A DNA stretch of 64,000 bases, from positions 2,081,501-2,145,500 of the forward strand of contig CM069613.1 in NCBI GenBank assembly GCA_035771175.1. Reading direction: 5' to 3'. The stretch comes from Paratinospora sagittata (lineage: Eukaryota; Streptophyta; Magnoliopsida; Ranunculales; Menispermaceae). Positions 12,339-23,386 of the stretch are shown piece after piece; within the stretch, counting starts at the first letter, position 1; every line of letters starts with the position of its first letter. The position numbers were made by a program, and so were the translations under genes. The notes under the pieces were generated by a model. The model ran no database searches, had not been told where the DNA came from, and was given only the letters and a program-made list of their open reading frames with translations.

Positions 12339-12513
12339 TTGTTCATGTCTACAACCCAGTTCATACGATTGCTACAGGAATGAACCCAATCCAGAATATG
12401 AACCATAAAAGAAAATACCTATTAAACCGATCACAAGAATACCGATTACTGTACCTATTATCCAAAGAGGGACCTATTATCCAAAGAGGAATCCTTCCTG
12501 TAGTATTGGCCAC
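12289..12513 (-). pseudogene. psbJ: Nuclear plastid insert: psbJ pseudogene with its 3' hairpin
   Basis: On the minus strand, 12513-12372 follows the plastid gene for photosystem II protein J. After a GTG where the ATG should be, codons read through the I-P-L-W-I-I-G start, then [13 protein letters not shown] and [14 protein letters not shown] segments, to TAG. A 19-bp tandem duplication (ACCTATTATCCAAAGAGGR, about 12462-12499) shifts the frame, so the copy is dead. Downstream on the same strand lies a perfect hairpin with 19-bp arms (12289-12307 and 12320-12338) around a 12-nt GC-rich loop, resembling the stem-loop beyond psbJ in plastid genomes. The neighbours of psbJ (psbL upstream, petA further downstream) are not recognisable, so this is a short fragment. 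It is identified from memory of the gene. Confidence 0.8.
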
Positions 12514-13190
12514 TAACAGCATGGTGCTACCACTTCTATGAAAATTATTATGTGCAATGGTGGTACTACAACCTAAACATTACATGTGGTTATTGGGTGG
12601 TGTAGTCAACCCCTATATTGAGCTTTCTATGTAATAGACGGTACTCCCACAGTCCCACTATTTGTTGTTGAGCCTCAATCTTCTCACGATTCAAAACCAT
12701 GTCAACTAGCTCTCATGCAACTCACTTTCTATGATGATCTTCTAACAATGTTCAAGCCACTATAAAAAGCATGATATTTATTATAAACATGACTACTTTA
12801 CTATTATGAACAAAACAAGAAAATGACAGTATAAATGTTACTTGCATTGTCATATACACTCACTTAATAGAACTCTTCATTTTTCCCAACTCATATCATA
12901 CTTGTTGCTCATAACAAACAATACGTTGCAATGAAAAATCATCAATTAAAGGTGCACTGTGTTCATAGGGAAATGGTGTGCTCCCACTCACTCAATTCAC
13001 AATGACTAGGTACATTCATTCTACCACTACATACTAAGTATCTTAAGTTATAGCTTCTTCAAAGTCATAAATCATTTTTTGGTAAACGCGACAAACCAAG
13101 TCAACAAACACGAGCAAGGAATTTGAGTCCAGGAGATTAGGCCATAGTCATTTATGACAAGTAGATCTGACTTCAAGAAATTCTTAAAGC
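12514..13190. other. Unassigned sequence between two relics
   Basis: Less AT-rich than the general intergenic DNA and without long homopolymers, but I see no conserved frame. It separates the psbJ relic from the exostosin-family fragment and may contain further decayed gene sequence not recognisable by eye. Confidence 0.3.
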
Positions 13191-13194
13191 AACA

Positions 13195-13770
13195 TATGAA
13201 GTAATGCATACCCCTTACATGCATTTTGAATAAGCAAAAGCATGGTGCTTCTTCGCCTTATAGGGAGGTCTGGTTCGAGAAAAACTGTGGGACTTGTTGG
13301 GGCAGAACCCGATGATGTCATGGAAGAAGGTTTCCCTAATGCAATTGGCAAAGAGCAGTCAATAAAAGGGATGCGGAGCTCATAATTTTGCTTGCACCCA
13401 GCCGGAGACATCCCTACTTCAAAGTCTATGTATTCCAGTCATTGTTAGTGACCAGATTGAGCTTCCATTTGAACGTATGATCATCGACTATTCAGATTTT
13501 TGCGTGTACCTAAGAAGTTTCTCTAGAAGACGCAAGGATTTACTTGGAAAGAACATGGCTCAGATTCAACATATTTTTGAGTATGACAATGGCTGCCAAG
13601 GCGGCATCGGCCCAATTCCAACTGAATGGTATATGGAAAAAGGTGACAATGGCTGTGAATCATATATGGAAAAAGGTTTACCAAAAACTTCCGATGATTA
13701 AGGAAGAAGCAATTGTTCGAGAAAAAAGAAAACAGAAGGGTGTATCGTTTCCTCAATGATGCCATTGTAC
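13195..13770 (+). pseudogene. Exostosin-family (GT47) glycosyltransferase pseudogene fragment
   Basis: The plus strand holds the C-terminal third of a plant GT47 exostosin-like protein scattered over several frames. In order: GGLVREKLWDLL (about 13265), EEGFPNAIGKEQSIKGMRSS (about 13325), then an in-frame stop where a residue is expected, FCLHPAGDIPTS, an abrupt loss of the usual CRLFDAI segment, and SLCIPVIVSDQIELPFE in a new frame. After these come IDYSDFCVY, NMAQIQHIFEYDNG, GGIGPIP and a last frame with AVNHIWKKVYQKLPMIKE. Intact GT47 enzymes are Golgi type II membrane glycosyltransferases acting on cell-wall polysaccharides. The stop, internal deletions and at least three frame changes show this copy is non-functional. 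The N-terminal two thirds were not found. Confidence 0.85.
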
Positions 13771-14059
13771 ATGAGATATCTTTAGGTTTTAATAGCAAGT
13801 GAATGTCGACTTGCTTGCTCTTTTCACAGGCTTTGAACCCTGTGTTCTCTTATCGGATTATATAACTAATAGTGTCACTTTTTGTAGCTAGATTTCTGTT
13901 TATGATTGGTAATGTGTTAATTTAATAATTTAACTAATCTTCAACGATTTAGACCATTGACAAAAAAAAAAAGAAAAAGAAAAAAAAACTCAACTCTTTA
14001 GACCTGTTCTTACTTTTCTTTTTCTTTTTTTTTTCATTCATTTTAATCGTCGTTTCGGA

Positions 14060-14308
14060 GGAGGGCGAGATTGTTAAAGATTGTAAGTTTCTTTTGAGAG
14101 CCTGCCCAACATTGTCATTCAAGCTATTCTGAGGGCAGGAAATCAGGTTGCAGATAGATTTAAATAAATATGTTGTATGTCTTGAGTTCAGTCAAGTGTA
14201 GCAAGAGGAAGTTCATCCTATTGTCTTTGATGTAGTACTCGGAGAGGCATCTCTTTTTTTCTATTCTTGAATGAAGTTGCTTTGGTTTTACTTAAAAAAA
14301 AAAAAAAG
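14060..14308 (+). mobile_element. Degenerate LINE 3' end (RNase H remnant and poly-A)
   Basis: Frames of this stretch resemble the end of the RNase H domain of plant L1-type LINEs: a VKDCKFLLRACP-like segment, then GNQVADRF, then PIVFDVVLGE, followed by about 50 bp of 3' sequence and an A run at 14294-14308. Several stops and frame changes are present. Identification is by motif order only. Confidence 0.45.
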
Positions 14309-14634
14309 AATTTTCAGAAAAAAAAAATTGTGGAAAAGAATGTAATATTAATTTTGTTTTTTGTTAAAGAAATTTGTAACCTTTTATACCGCCTCTACTT
14401 TTTTGTCTTTTTAATTTTTAATAAGAAAACATGTCAGTGCTAGCTTACACACATTGACTAATTTTCCGGGGCCAAACGCCAATGAGAGGAGAAAGTGGCG
14501 TCCTGTAGTACTCGACGTAAGGAATTTTTTTGAGCAACAAATGCGTCCATATCTCTTATTTTAGTTTTTAATATTTTAAATAGGAAAATCCTAATCTAAC
14601 TACAAAATATGCATCTTCAAGTGTAATTATACAT

Positions 14635-15176
14635 AAGGGTGTAACGGGTTGGGTTAGGTCGAGTTCGAGCCAAAATTTAACCCAACCAAAACAGTTTGAG
14701 TTGAGAAAAATGAAACTCAACCCGAACTAGTTTAGAATGGGTTGGGTTGGGTTGGGTTGATTGTTTGAGTTGAGATAACTTGAATTCTTTTTTTCAAAAA
14801 GATAGCTTGAACTTTGGAAGAAAAAAAATAAAAAAAATCTACGAAGAAGAAGAAACAAAGGAGTAGAAGGGTTGAGAGCTTTTGTGTAGAAGATCAAAAA
14901 GGGAAGATCAAAAAGGTTGTGATTCAGGTTTGAGACTTTTGGGGTTTCATTAGTTTTAAGGTTTGGTGGCTTTAGAGGATAAGATATTTAATGGTTAATG
15001 TTTGGTTCGGTTCGGGTTGAGTTGGATTAGGTTCCAAAGGTGTCAACCCATGACCCAACCCGAATCGTTCGGGTTAAAACTTTTGAACCCAACCCAATCC
15101 AATCCAAATAACTAGATCAACCCAATCCAAACTATTGGATTGTATTCAGTTCGGTCGGGTTGACTTACATCTCTAA
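14635..15176. mobile_element. hAT-like non-autonomous element with 8-bp target duplications
   Basis: The element starts AAGGGTGTAACGGG and ends TTACATCTCTAA; the reverse complement of the end (AGAGATGTAA) pairs imperfectly with the start. It is flanked by TTATACAT (14627-14634) and CTATACAT (15177-15184), an 8-bp duplication with one difference, the hallmark of hAT elements. The sub-terminal DNA is full of GGGTTGGGTT / AACCCAACCC motifs on both sides, and the centre is purine-rich and non-coding. A related interior lies at 37120-37600. Confidence 0.7.
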
Positions 15177-15299
15177 CTATACATTGGATGCGTGTATGTT
15201 ACATATCTCAATGTGTGTAATAAATAATCTAATGAATATACATATATAGTTGCACTTTAGCTAGATTAACATTTTCCTTTTCTATATGTCCATCAACAT

Positions 15300-15840
15300 T
15301 TGTATTCTTCATTTCATTCAACTTATTGACATAGTATTTCTCCATTGGAAATACTATGTTCTATTAAACATGTTTGGCCTAATGGCAGAAAAATGAAAAT
15401 TTTCCTTCAATTTTGATGGGATGTGTCAATCGTATAGTATTCTAAAAGCCCTCCAATAGGTAGCTCAACTTTCTTTAATTTTATGATTGACATCATCTCT
15501 TAGTTCTCACTCCTAGTAAATAATTAAAGCTTTACTTTCAATCAATATTTCTCTAATTGGTTTTTCAAATTCTACCATTTCTCCTATTTAATATCTAATT
15601 TTACAAAAATCACATCTTATATATTCACCAATAGTCCTATGTCTAGAACTCTCATAATTCTGAAGTTTTTCTCCAAACTTACGTTTCGCATTAGCTCGTG
15701 ATTTACTCGTCAATCAACACAATATCATCAGCAAACATGTACCACGTAATATCTTCCTTAATAATAATTTTCCTCAACCACTCCAAGTAATTCTTGACAT
15801 ATGTTCCTCATGTCATCTTTCAATGGTTTCCTTCCTAAGA
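15300..15840 (-). mobile_element. Degenerate RTE-type LINE reverse transcriptase fragment
   Basis: On the minus strand, KEDITWYMFADDIVLIDE (about 15765-15712) carries the F-A-D-D active-site motif in the context typical of plant RTE-clade reverse transcriptases. Further down come frames with RTIGEYIRCDF, DDVNHKIKE and LKENFHFSAIRPNM, in the order expected downstream of the active site. There are multiple stops and frameshifts. It lies next to a separate L1-type LINE. Confidence 0.6.
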
Positions 15841-15842
15841 TG

Positions 15843-18710
15843 GTGCCTTTTTTTTTTTTTTTCTTACATTTTTTTTTTGAAACGAAACAATAATTGGTAT
15901 TAGTTTGTGTAAAAATGTACAAGTATGACAGAACATGCATCAGAAATGCACAGGTTACAGCCATAACAAAAAGAAGACCCAATGACCATCAACAGATGTA
16001 AGACATCAACACCAAGTGAGGTGCACCTACAAGCAATTTCTCCAATTGTACATCCAAGCAGACATCATGAACGCATTTCCCCAATCCGATGCACACACCC
16101 ATGAGCAAGCAAGTAACCTGATGCTCTCCCATAATTTGAGCCTCATTCTTGTGAAAATCCTTGAAGACCCTTTGATTTTGCTCAAGCCAAATAGACCATA
16201 TAGTTGCATACATGGCAATGAGGCTTGTTTCTCTTGCAGCTTTGGATAGGTGATTAAGATGAGAAGCAGAAAGTATTTCCTCAATTGTCTGTGGGGGTGT
16301 GTACTGATAATCAGAAAGAATGACCCATTTTTGCCAAATGCTTCTGATGGTGCGACAAGAGACAAATAGATGGTCCACATGTTCCCCTTCCTCCATGCAA
16401 AGCAGGCAGCAATGTGGAGATAAATATCAGTTTGGTGCTCGCCTTTGCAACATCTCATATGTGTTGATTCTCTTATGAGCCACAAGGCAAGCAAACAACC
16501 TAATCTTAGTTGGTACGTTAACATGCCATAAAATAGCTAATAATGGGAATGAAGGTAGGGATGGGGAATCAGAGAAAGAGCGTGTCATAGAATGATTTAC
16601 ATGAGAAAAGGTGGAGGATGAAAACCATATAAGGCTATCGGGTTGGTTAGAGAGACGAATTTGAGCCAAACAATCTAACAGTGGGACATTCTCAGTTTGT
16701 TCTCTAGATGTCAATGGTCTTGGGAATTGAAGGTTCCATGTTATAGAATTAGAAGTGGGTGAGGTGTTGTGGGAATGGGTCAAAAATGAAGTGATAGGTT
16801 TATTGTGAAGAGTGGATAGCCTGTAAAGGTGAGGATAAGAGTGTGCCAAAGTGAAATTTCCTAGCCAATGATCTTCCCAAAAACGAAATGTGTCCCCTTT
16901 ACCCAGTTTTGGTGTCGTATGTGAAAAGAATTGTATCCCAAGTGAATGAATGAATTTTCATGGACTTCTATACGAAGATCTTCCCAACCTTCCAGCATTG
17001 CCCGCCTACCCTGCAAGCTAACCTCCCCATATTTACTTCTTGCCACACATGCCCACAATGATTTCTTCTCCTTGAAATAGCGCCACAACCATTTACTGCA
17101 TAGGGCCACATTTCTCTTACAAATGTTTCCTATGCCCAGGCCCCCTTACTCATAGGTGATTGCAAAATTTTCAAACTCACTAAACTGGCATATCCTTCTT
17201 TCCCACTCCAAAAGAAAGACTTAAACTTCTTCTCAATTTGGCCCGCTATCCCAATCGGTATTTTGAATAGAGATTGGTAATAAGTTGGTAACGCCGAAAG
17301 TACCGCACGAATTAGCGCCAACCGACCACCTTTGGAGAGAAAAGCTCTCTTCCACCCGTCAAGACACCGATTGATTTTGGACATGACTGGTTCCCAAAAG
17401 CCTGCACTCAGAGGATTCCCTCCTAATGGTTGTCTAAGGTACTGCAATGGCCAAGACCCCACCGAACATCCAATTCTATTTGCCAATTGGAGGATTGTTC
17501 CTGCTTCCATATTTATACCTGCAATCTGGCATTTAGACACGTTGATCTTCAATCCGGACATAAAGTTGAAACAGTTAAGAATATGTATAGCATTCAGTGC
17601 GTTCTCCTCTCCACCTTTCAAGAAGAACAGTGTGTCGTCGGCGAATTGTAAATGGGATATCTCCACCTTTGCCTTTCCAACTGAACAATCAAAGAGCATT
17701 GCCTCGCTCTAGACATTAATCTTCCCAAACAATCAGCCACAATGGTGAATAAAAACGAGGACAATGGGTCACCTTGCCTTAGTCCTCGACCCGCGTTGAA
17801 TTTCCCCCTTGGTCTGCAATTGATTACTACTGAATATGTGACCGAACTAACACAGCCCATCATCCAAGTTATCCATCTTTCACCAAATCCCTTCTTTCTC
17901 ATAACAAATTGTAGAAACCTCCAATCCACAGTGTCGTAGGCCTTGGCAAAGTTGACTTTGAAGACCACACCCTCCTTCCCCGTAGTTCGATAGTTCTCTA
18001 TTGCCTATGTGGCTATGAGTACAACATCCAAGATCTACCGCCCCCGATCAAATGCCATCTGTGCATTCTCAATAGTGCTAGGTAGCACTTGCCTAATGCG
18101 CAGTGAATGTGTCTTCACAATTATCTTATACAGACTTGTGATCAAACTGATGGGGTAGAAATCTTTAAGACACCAGGACTGCTCCTTTTTCGGGATTAAA
18201 CAAATATATGTCTCATTGGTCTGAATGTTTATTCTCCCATTTTGGTGAAACTCCTCCAGCATTCCCATAACATCACCTTTTACAAATTCCCAAGACTGTT
18301 AAAAAAAAAGGCCATTGTGAATCTGTCGAGACCTGACACTTTGTTTCCGTCACAACTGAACATAGCTGATCTAATCTCCTCCTCTTCAAATGGCATCTCG
18401 AGCCAGATGCTTACCTCATCTAGAAGAGGCCCCCAGTCAAGACCCTCAACCCCTCATTCGCCTTTCCCACTAGAAGTGTAAACATTCTCGAAGTAGGAAG
18501 TGATTTCTTCAAAAATTCCTTCTTCTGAATCAATAAGGGAGCCATCTTCGCTTCAATCTTCACTATTGAACTTCTATTTCGTCGCCAGCTTACATTCGAT
18601 GGAAGAATTTTGGAGCCATATTCGTTTTTTTCTCGTACATCATTCATGAAATTCCCCATTTTCTAATTGTTTCTTTTTGAGGGCCCATCTTGAGTTCATC
18701 TTCCACCAAC
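15843..18710 (-). mobile_element. Degenerate L1-type LINE (ORF2 remnant)
   Basis: Read on the minus strand, a broken ORF2 runs from about 18660 to 15990. It begins with the pre-RT linker (18659-18420), then finger and palm motifs (LIPKKEQSWCLKDFYPISLI near 18190), FAKAYDTVDWRFLQFVM (17950), GRGLRQGDPLSSFLF (17785) and the active site FADDTLFF (about 17640). These are followed by the thumb and connection region (17600-17130), a zf-RVT-like region with LFACLVAHKRI and VDHLFVSCR (16490-16350), and a 3' end in A-runs (T-runs at 15848-15880 on the plus strand). The frame changes at least five times and stops are present, so it is dead. No endonuclease domain is recognisable, so the copy is probably 5'-truncated. 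Target duplications were not found. Confidence 0.85.
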
Positions 18711-18756
18711 ACTAATTTGGCATAATTTTAATAGACAGATAAAGGAGGATACATTT

Positions 18757-21500
18757 TGTCACGACGCCCCTGACGTAGGCTGACGTCATGACCGACACAG
18801 TATATTATACACTGTACATACTCATATACAGTATACAATACACTGTCAGCCTCAACGAACATTCACAATAATTTCCTAAAATTTTCAGAAATTTTGACAG
18901 CATCTCCCCATAAAATGGACATTTCACACATTTTCCCTGATATACCACAAATCAAATCCAATATATATATATAATCATTCCATTCATTCCACAAATCAAA
19001 TTCTCACATGATAAATATATATGATCATCTCATTTCATGATCACAAGCATTGTATAACCCAAAATATCAAATCAAAATCCATGTACAACCCATCTATGTG
19101 ATAATATATATATGTAGGATGTGATATATATATATATATATTCATTTGAAAATAAAGCAAATATAATTCATTTCCTTCGCATACACGTACATTAACAACA
19201 TAATAATCTAAATCACGTATATACTCTCGTACTTTTCTTTTTAACTCTGTACCTGAAATATTGAAGGAAATGGAGTGAGCAAACAACAACTCACTGAATA
19301 TATTTCTTGATATGACAATTATATACATTTAGGAAAATATGACATTTAAAATCATTTCAAACAATTATTAAACACATGCATCATGCAACGAAGATATTAT
19401 ACATGTCAACAACATACATTTCACGAGTTTTCAAGAAAACAATGCATCCTTTTCCACGAAATCCACAATCCCCCTCCTTCAAGGCAAGAGAGCAGGTCTA
19501 ACCCTTATATGGTCGTTACAAGGTAGTCACGGTCTCTCATTACCCAATTCACAGTCATTTCAAGGATCTCCAATCCTTGTTAGGACAGACCTACTGACAA
19601 TGAGATTAAACACTCATCCGGGTCTAATTCCTAACGAAATGACACCAACTTGCCTTTGCAAGTCTCACATGCTCCAATGCTAAAAAGAAATCATTTATGA
19701 ATGCAAATTAAAACACAATGCAACAATATATGCATAACATATTTACATTCAAACATTTCATATATAAAATGCCACACAAGAACCAAAATCAAGAAAATAT
19801 ACTCACAGTGGTTAAACAACCGGTCTAAGTCAATGTGCCCTCTAATATCCAACAAAATGATCATCACCAATTACAAATGCATCATCAAATTTTCAGCACC
19901 AATGTTCTCTTATGATAAGTCACCAATACATCAAACTCTCAATTTCAAACACTGCAGGTATAAAATTCAAGTCACATTTAATCATTAAAATCAACTAAAC
20001 ACCATTACAATAGCTCCACATTCCCGAGGGAATTATTGCACTATTTAGTCATATCTATTTTCTGCGTAAATACTTAGTTTCCATTTACATATTTAATTTT
20101 CCACTGACTTTAGAACTCATAAGCAGTTGAATATGCTATTATACCGTTTTTGTGGTCAATCTAGATATTTTTACAAGAAAGAACAGTGAAAATAGATTTT
20201 CAATCTATATTTCCACTAGTTCTCAATTTTGTTTTTCTCCTGGAACATATATCAATTTTATTAAAAATATAAAACATTTCTAAAATTATTTTGTCCACAT
20301 CGACACGTGTAAAATCCGTCCTTCAACAGGTATTGTACTAAGGTTTTACACGTTCACGGAGGCATCCAAAGTCAATTTTACTCACAAAAATCATATAGTT
20401 AGCTACTAAAAATATCAAAGTATATCCAAAAATCATGATCTTAACATCAAAACGTCCGGAATTCAGTTCTCTACGATTCGATGATCTCAAACCGGAGTTT
20501 CATTGGATTCCAATTCCATTTTATTTACTGGATATGATCACAGTACTATTCACGTCAGTGTTCATTGGAAACATGAAATTTTTTACTAAAATTGTCAAAC
20601 GATCTCTAAAAATCATGAAATTAGCATCGATGGACTCGCAACAGTTCATTCTACCATTCTATAGCCTTAAACTGCAGTTTCATTGGGTTTTAATATAATT
20701 CGAAAGGTTTTCAATATAACTCTAACTTCCAACAAACTTCCAACAGCCATAAAAAGTCCAAATGAACAAATAAACGAAATCGAATCACATATTCGGGGCT
20801 TCTATAGTCTAGGGAGTGTTTTTCCACCTTTCGAACAGATTTTCATTCAAGTTGGGTAAAAACTTCAATTTTGAAAACACTGTAAAACAACTCCCATAGT
20901 CAAAATTACTCCGCTAGAATCGTTACATCTAGCTTAGATATTAATTTCACAAAGAAATAGAGTGAAAATCACTTACCACGGGTTCTAATTTCTCCCAAAT
21001 CCCGCGTTTCTCCTTTTTTCCTTCTCCTTTTCCGCCGTTCTTCTTTTTCTCTTTCTCTCTGCTTCTTTTTTTTTTTTACACGTTTGAGAGAGATTGAGTA
21101 GAAATGAGTTTTTATTTTTATTTTTTATTTCTATTTTGTTTTTTGGACGTTGGTGAGGTGAGAGATTAGATTATATTAGAATGAGACGATAAGTATATAT
21201 TCCTATGCATCTCATTTAACTTAATACAACAACTTTTCCATTTTAATATTTAACTTTCATTCATTAAATTAATCAATTTAATTCAACCCCATTTTTTAAA
21301 TTGTAAACACTCATATTTGGATGATCTCATATGTATCATCTTTATTTAATAATTTTATTTATTTACTAATACTCCTTATATCTAGCATGTATTTTCATAC
21401 ATGCATATATTTGCCTCTTACGTATAAAATACATGTATTATACATCTCGATATACGCGTAATTCAACGTATGTATTTAATTAAAACTACGGGGTGTTACA
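18757..21500. mobile_element. Solo LTR, copy 1 (2,744 bp)
   Basis: The unit starts TGTCACGACGCCCCTGACG and ends GGGGTGTTACA, with the 5'-TG...CA-3' ends of an LTR. It is flanked by CATTT (18752-18756) and CATTC (21501-21505), a 5-bp target duplication with one difference. A second copy in the same orientation lies at 28807-31349. No primer-binding site, polypurine tract or gag-pol follows, so it is a solo LTR left by recombination. LTRs this long are common in Ty3/gypsy families, but the superfamily is not shown by the sequence. The short ORFs inside (for example 19041-19328) have no coding character. TGACG motifs sit at the left edge. Confidence 0.8.
18771..18788. promoter_or_regulatory. as-1-like TGACG pair at the LTR edge
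   Basis: TGACGTAGGCTGACGTCA holds two TGACG cores 10 bp apart, the second within the palindrome TGACGTCA. TGACG pairs are the known target of plant TGA-class bZIP factors in as-1 elements of stress-responsive promoters. In solo LTR copy 2 the second core has mutated to TAACG. Function here is inferred. Confidence 0.4.
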
Positions 21501-21570
21501 CATTCCATTCCTAGTCCTGCCCCACAAGCTTATATCCCTTTCATGTGATACCAAACATTTTACTAAAAAA

Positions 21571-21703
21571 GACGGGTGTACTCAGTGCATGAAGGATGAT
21601 GTATGCAACCTTACCTCCACATTGAAGAGGTTGTTTTCGGATTCAAACCCGTGATCTCTAGATCACAATGAAGCAACCTCAACAATTATACCAAGACACC
21701 ATT
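21571..21703 (-). mobile_element. Au-like SINE (minus strand)
   Basis: On the minus strand the order is an A-box-like region (CTTGGTATAATTG), then a B-box-like region (TCACGGGTTTGAATCC), an AACAACCTCT segment, a TAAGGTTGCATAC segment and a TGCACTGAGTACACCCG end. This is the layout and wording of the plant Au SINE family. No target duplication was fixed. Confidence 0.65.
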
Positions 21704-21855
21704 CTACAACCAAACATTCTACTATAGAAATAAATATCCTTCAATCAATATTCCTAAAATCTCTTGATTCTTTCCTTTACAATATGCTGCACTTCGGGTT
21801 ATTAAGCACAGAAAAACAACAATAAGAATCCACACCCTTTACAAAAGCAAAGAAA

Positions 21856-21950
21856 AAGAAATTCTCCCTACCTTTCCTCTTTATTCTCCAATGAAGCAAA
21901 AAAAGAAATTCTCCCTACCTTTCCTCTTTATTCTCTAATGAAGCAAATGA
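21856..21950. repeat. 47-bp tandem duplication
   Basis: AAGAAATTCTCCCTACCTTT through to AATGAAGCAAA occurs twice in direct succession with a 47-bp period and one or two differences. It lies about 430-520 bp upstream of the start codon at 22382, in the presumed promoter of that gene. Confidence 0.8.
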
Positions 21951-22280
21951 AGATTCTTCTCAATCTACAAGTTGGATTTGTTGGCATAGAAAACATCAAC
22001 TTTGTGCTAGCATTTACAAAAAAAAAAAAGAAGAAGGGATAATTCAAGGATACACACACACACACATGTATAGTGTATGTCAAAGTCCTTAAGTTAGCAG
22101 AATATGATCCTTCCTAGAAAAACATTTTTGATAAGCAAGCAATCAAAATGAATCCAAAAAAAATAATGGGCTTACACGAATCGGATCCTTGCTGCCATTT
22201 CTCCCATGGGGACACTGAAAATGATTGTCACTGCTCTCTACAGTTAAGAGTCACAAAACCTCCACACTAAGCGAAGGTTC

Positions 22281-22288
22281 TATATAAT
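22281..22288 (+). promoter_or_regulatory. TATA box
   Basis: TATATAAT lies 101 bp upstream of the ATG at 22382. The roughly 70 bp between the expected transcription start and the ATG is A-rich and leader-like, with no intervening ATG that opens a long frame. Confidence 0.5.
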
Positions 22289-22381
22289 GAGAGGCTTGGT
22301 TTCTTGTTCAAGTGTGAAGAAAGTCTTAAATTTCTTCAAAACAAAGAAGAAAAAAAAAAAAAGTTCTAAGGAAGTTCAGCA

Positions 22382-23368
22382 ATGGCTGCCTACGGTGGTA
22401 ACATGAATGGAAGGTATGTGCAAGAGGAGACGATAACGGGCCCCCGACACAAGTTATGGGCTCCCGCAAGCAAAGAGAGGAAAGCGAGCTCGTACCAATG
22501 GGGCAAAACTGGCTCCATTTCCGATGATGAGAGTAATCCGGACCATGTGTGCCGGCCGGTCTTCGTTGATGCCCAAGGCAGAAGAAGACCAATTGTTGCC
22601 AGCACGCCTAACAATAACATGGATCAGTATGTTACCACAACAGAAACCATTACGGAACATATCATTGTTCCTCAGGTCAACACATACAGGACTGGTTCTC
22701 CTATGGAGGGAGGACTAGACAAAGATTACCGAGGTTTCAACAATGGACCGAGCTGGCCAGTGAGTGCCCACCAGGGCCATCACGATCGACCCCCTCGGGT
22801 CGATGCATATATAAGCAAAATCCAAGATGAAGCGAGCCGGCCCACCAGGCCAAATCTTGACGGCAACTCATACTGGCAACAGAAGCCAAACTCCTATGGC
22901 TATGGTAGGCCAAGTGATTCCGGCAACATCAACAACAGGTGGAATAAGCCAGCTCGTGATCCATATTTTGACGTTTTGGAAGGGAGGAGTCACATAGCTT
23001 CATCAGATGGTTATCAGGATCCTAATATAGTCTCGGAAGGAGGATGGGTCAGGCCGAGCCGTCAAGGCTGGTCGAAACCAACCAGCAATACTGGCTCGCT
23101 CACTGACCCAACAAATAATATTGGTGCAGTCATTGACTACCTGAAAGATGCTGTGAACGCTACATCAGTTAATGCGGCACCACCAAGGAATCAATTTACT
23201 GTGCCAGCCACTATTATGCCGAAAGTGCATACTTATGGACCGGCTACAGATAGCAGTAAATATGGAGGCCTTTCAGGGCCACAGCAGACAATAAAAGCAA
23301 CAGAAACTTATTCATCAAGCATTGACGGCAGGGAGGCTGCACGAAGGTACAGAGGCGAGATGCTGTGA
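22382..23368 (+). CDS. Uncharacterised hydrophilic plant protein, 328 aa, intronless
   Basis: A single uninterrupted frame starts MAAYGGNMNGRYVQEETITG and ends REAARRYRGEML. It is the only long frame here, and its higher GC content than the flanks and the TATA box at 22281 support a real gene. The protein is rich in Gly, Pro, Asn, Ser and Arg. It has no hydrophobic segment and no signal peptide, so a soluble, mostly disordered protein is likely. Visible local patterns are SYQWGKTGSISDDES near residues 36-51, repeated Trp-containing patches (NGPSWPVSAHQ, GGWVRPSRQGWSKP), one possible short helix (AVIDYLKDAVNAT, about residue 248) and a basic C-terminus. I do not recognise a domain and assign no function. 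Confidence 0.8.
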   Translation: MAAYGGNMNGRYVQEETITGPRHKLWAPASKERKASSYQWGKTGSISDDESNPDHVCRPVFVDAQGRRRPIVASTPNNNMDQYVTTTETITEHIIVPQVNTYRTGSPMEGGLDKDYRGFNNGPSWPVSAHQGHHDRPPRVDAYISKIQDEASRPTRPNLDGNSYWQQKPNSYGYGRPSDSGNINNRWNKPARDPYFDVLEGRSHIASSDGYQDPNIVSEGGWVRPSRQGWSKPTSNTGSLTDPTNNIGAVIDYLKDAVNATSVNAAPPRNQFTVPATIMPKVHTYGPATDSSKYGGLSGPQQTIKATETYSSSIDGREAARRYRGEML

Positions 23369-23386
23369 GAACAAGCTGTTGCAGTC

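Noticed and set aside
19041..20698. Several 80-95 codon ORFs inside the first solo LTR.
   Set aside because: Low-complexity composition, not conserved in the second LTR copy, and no domain recognised.
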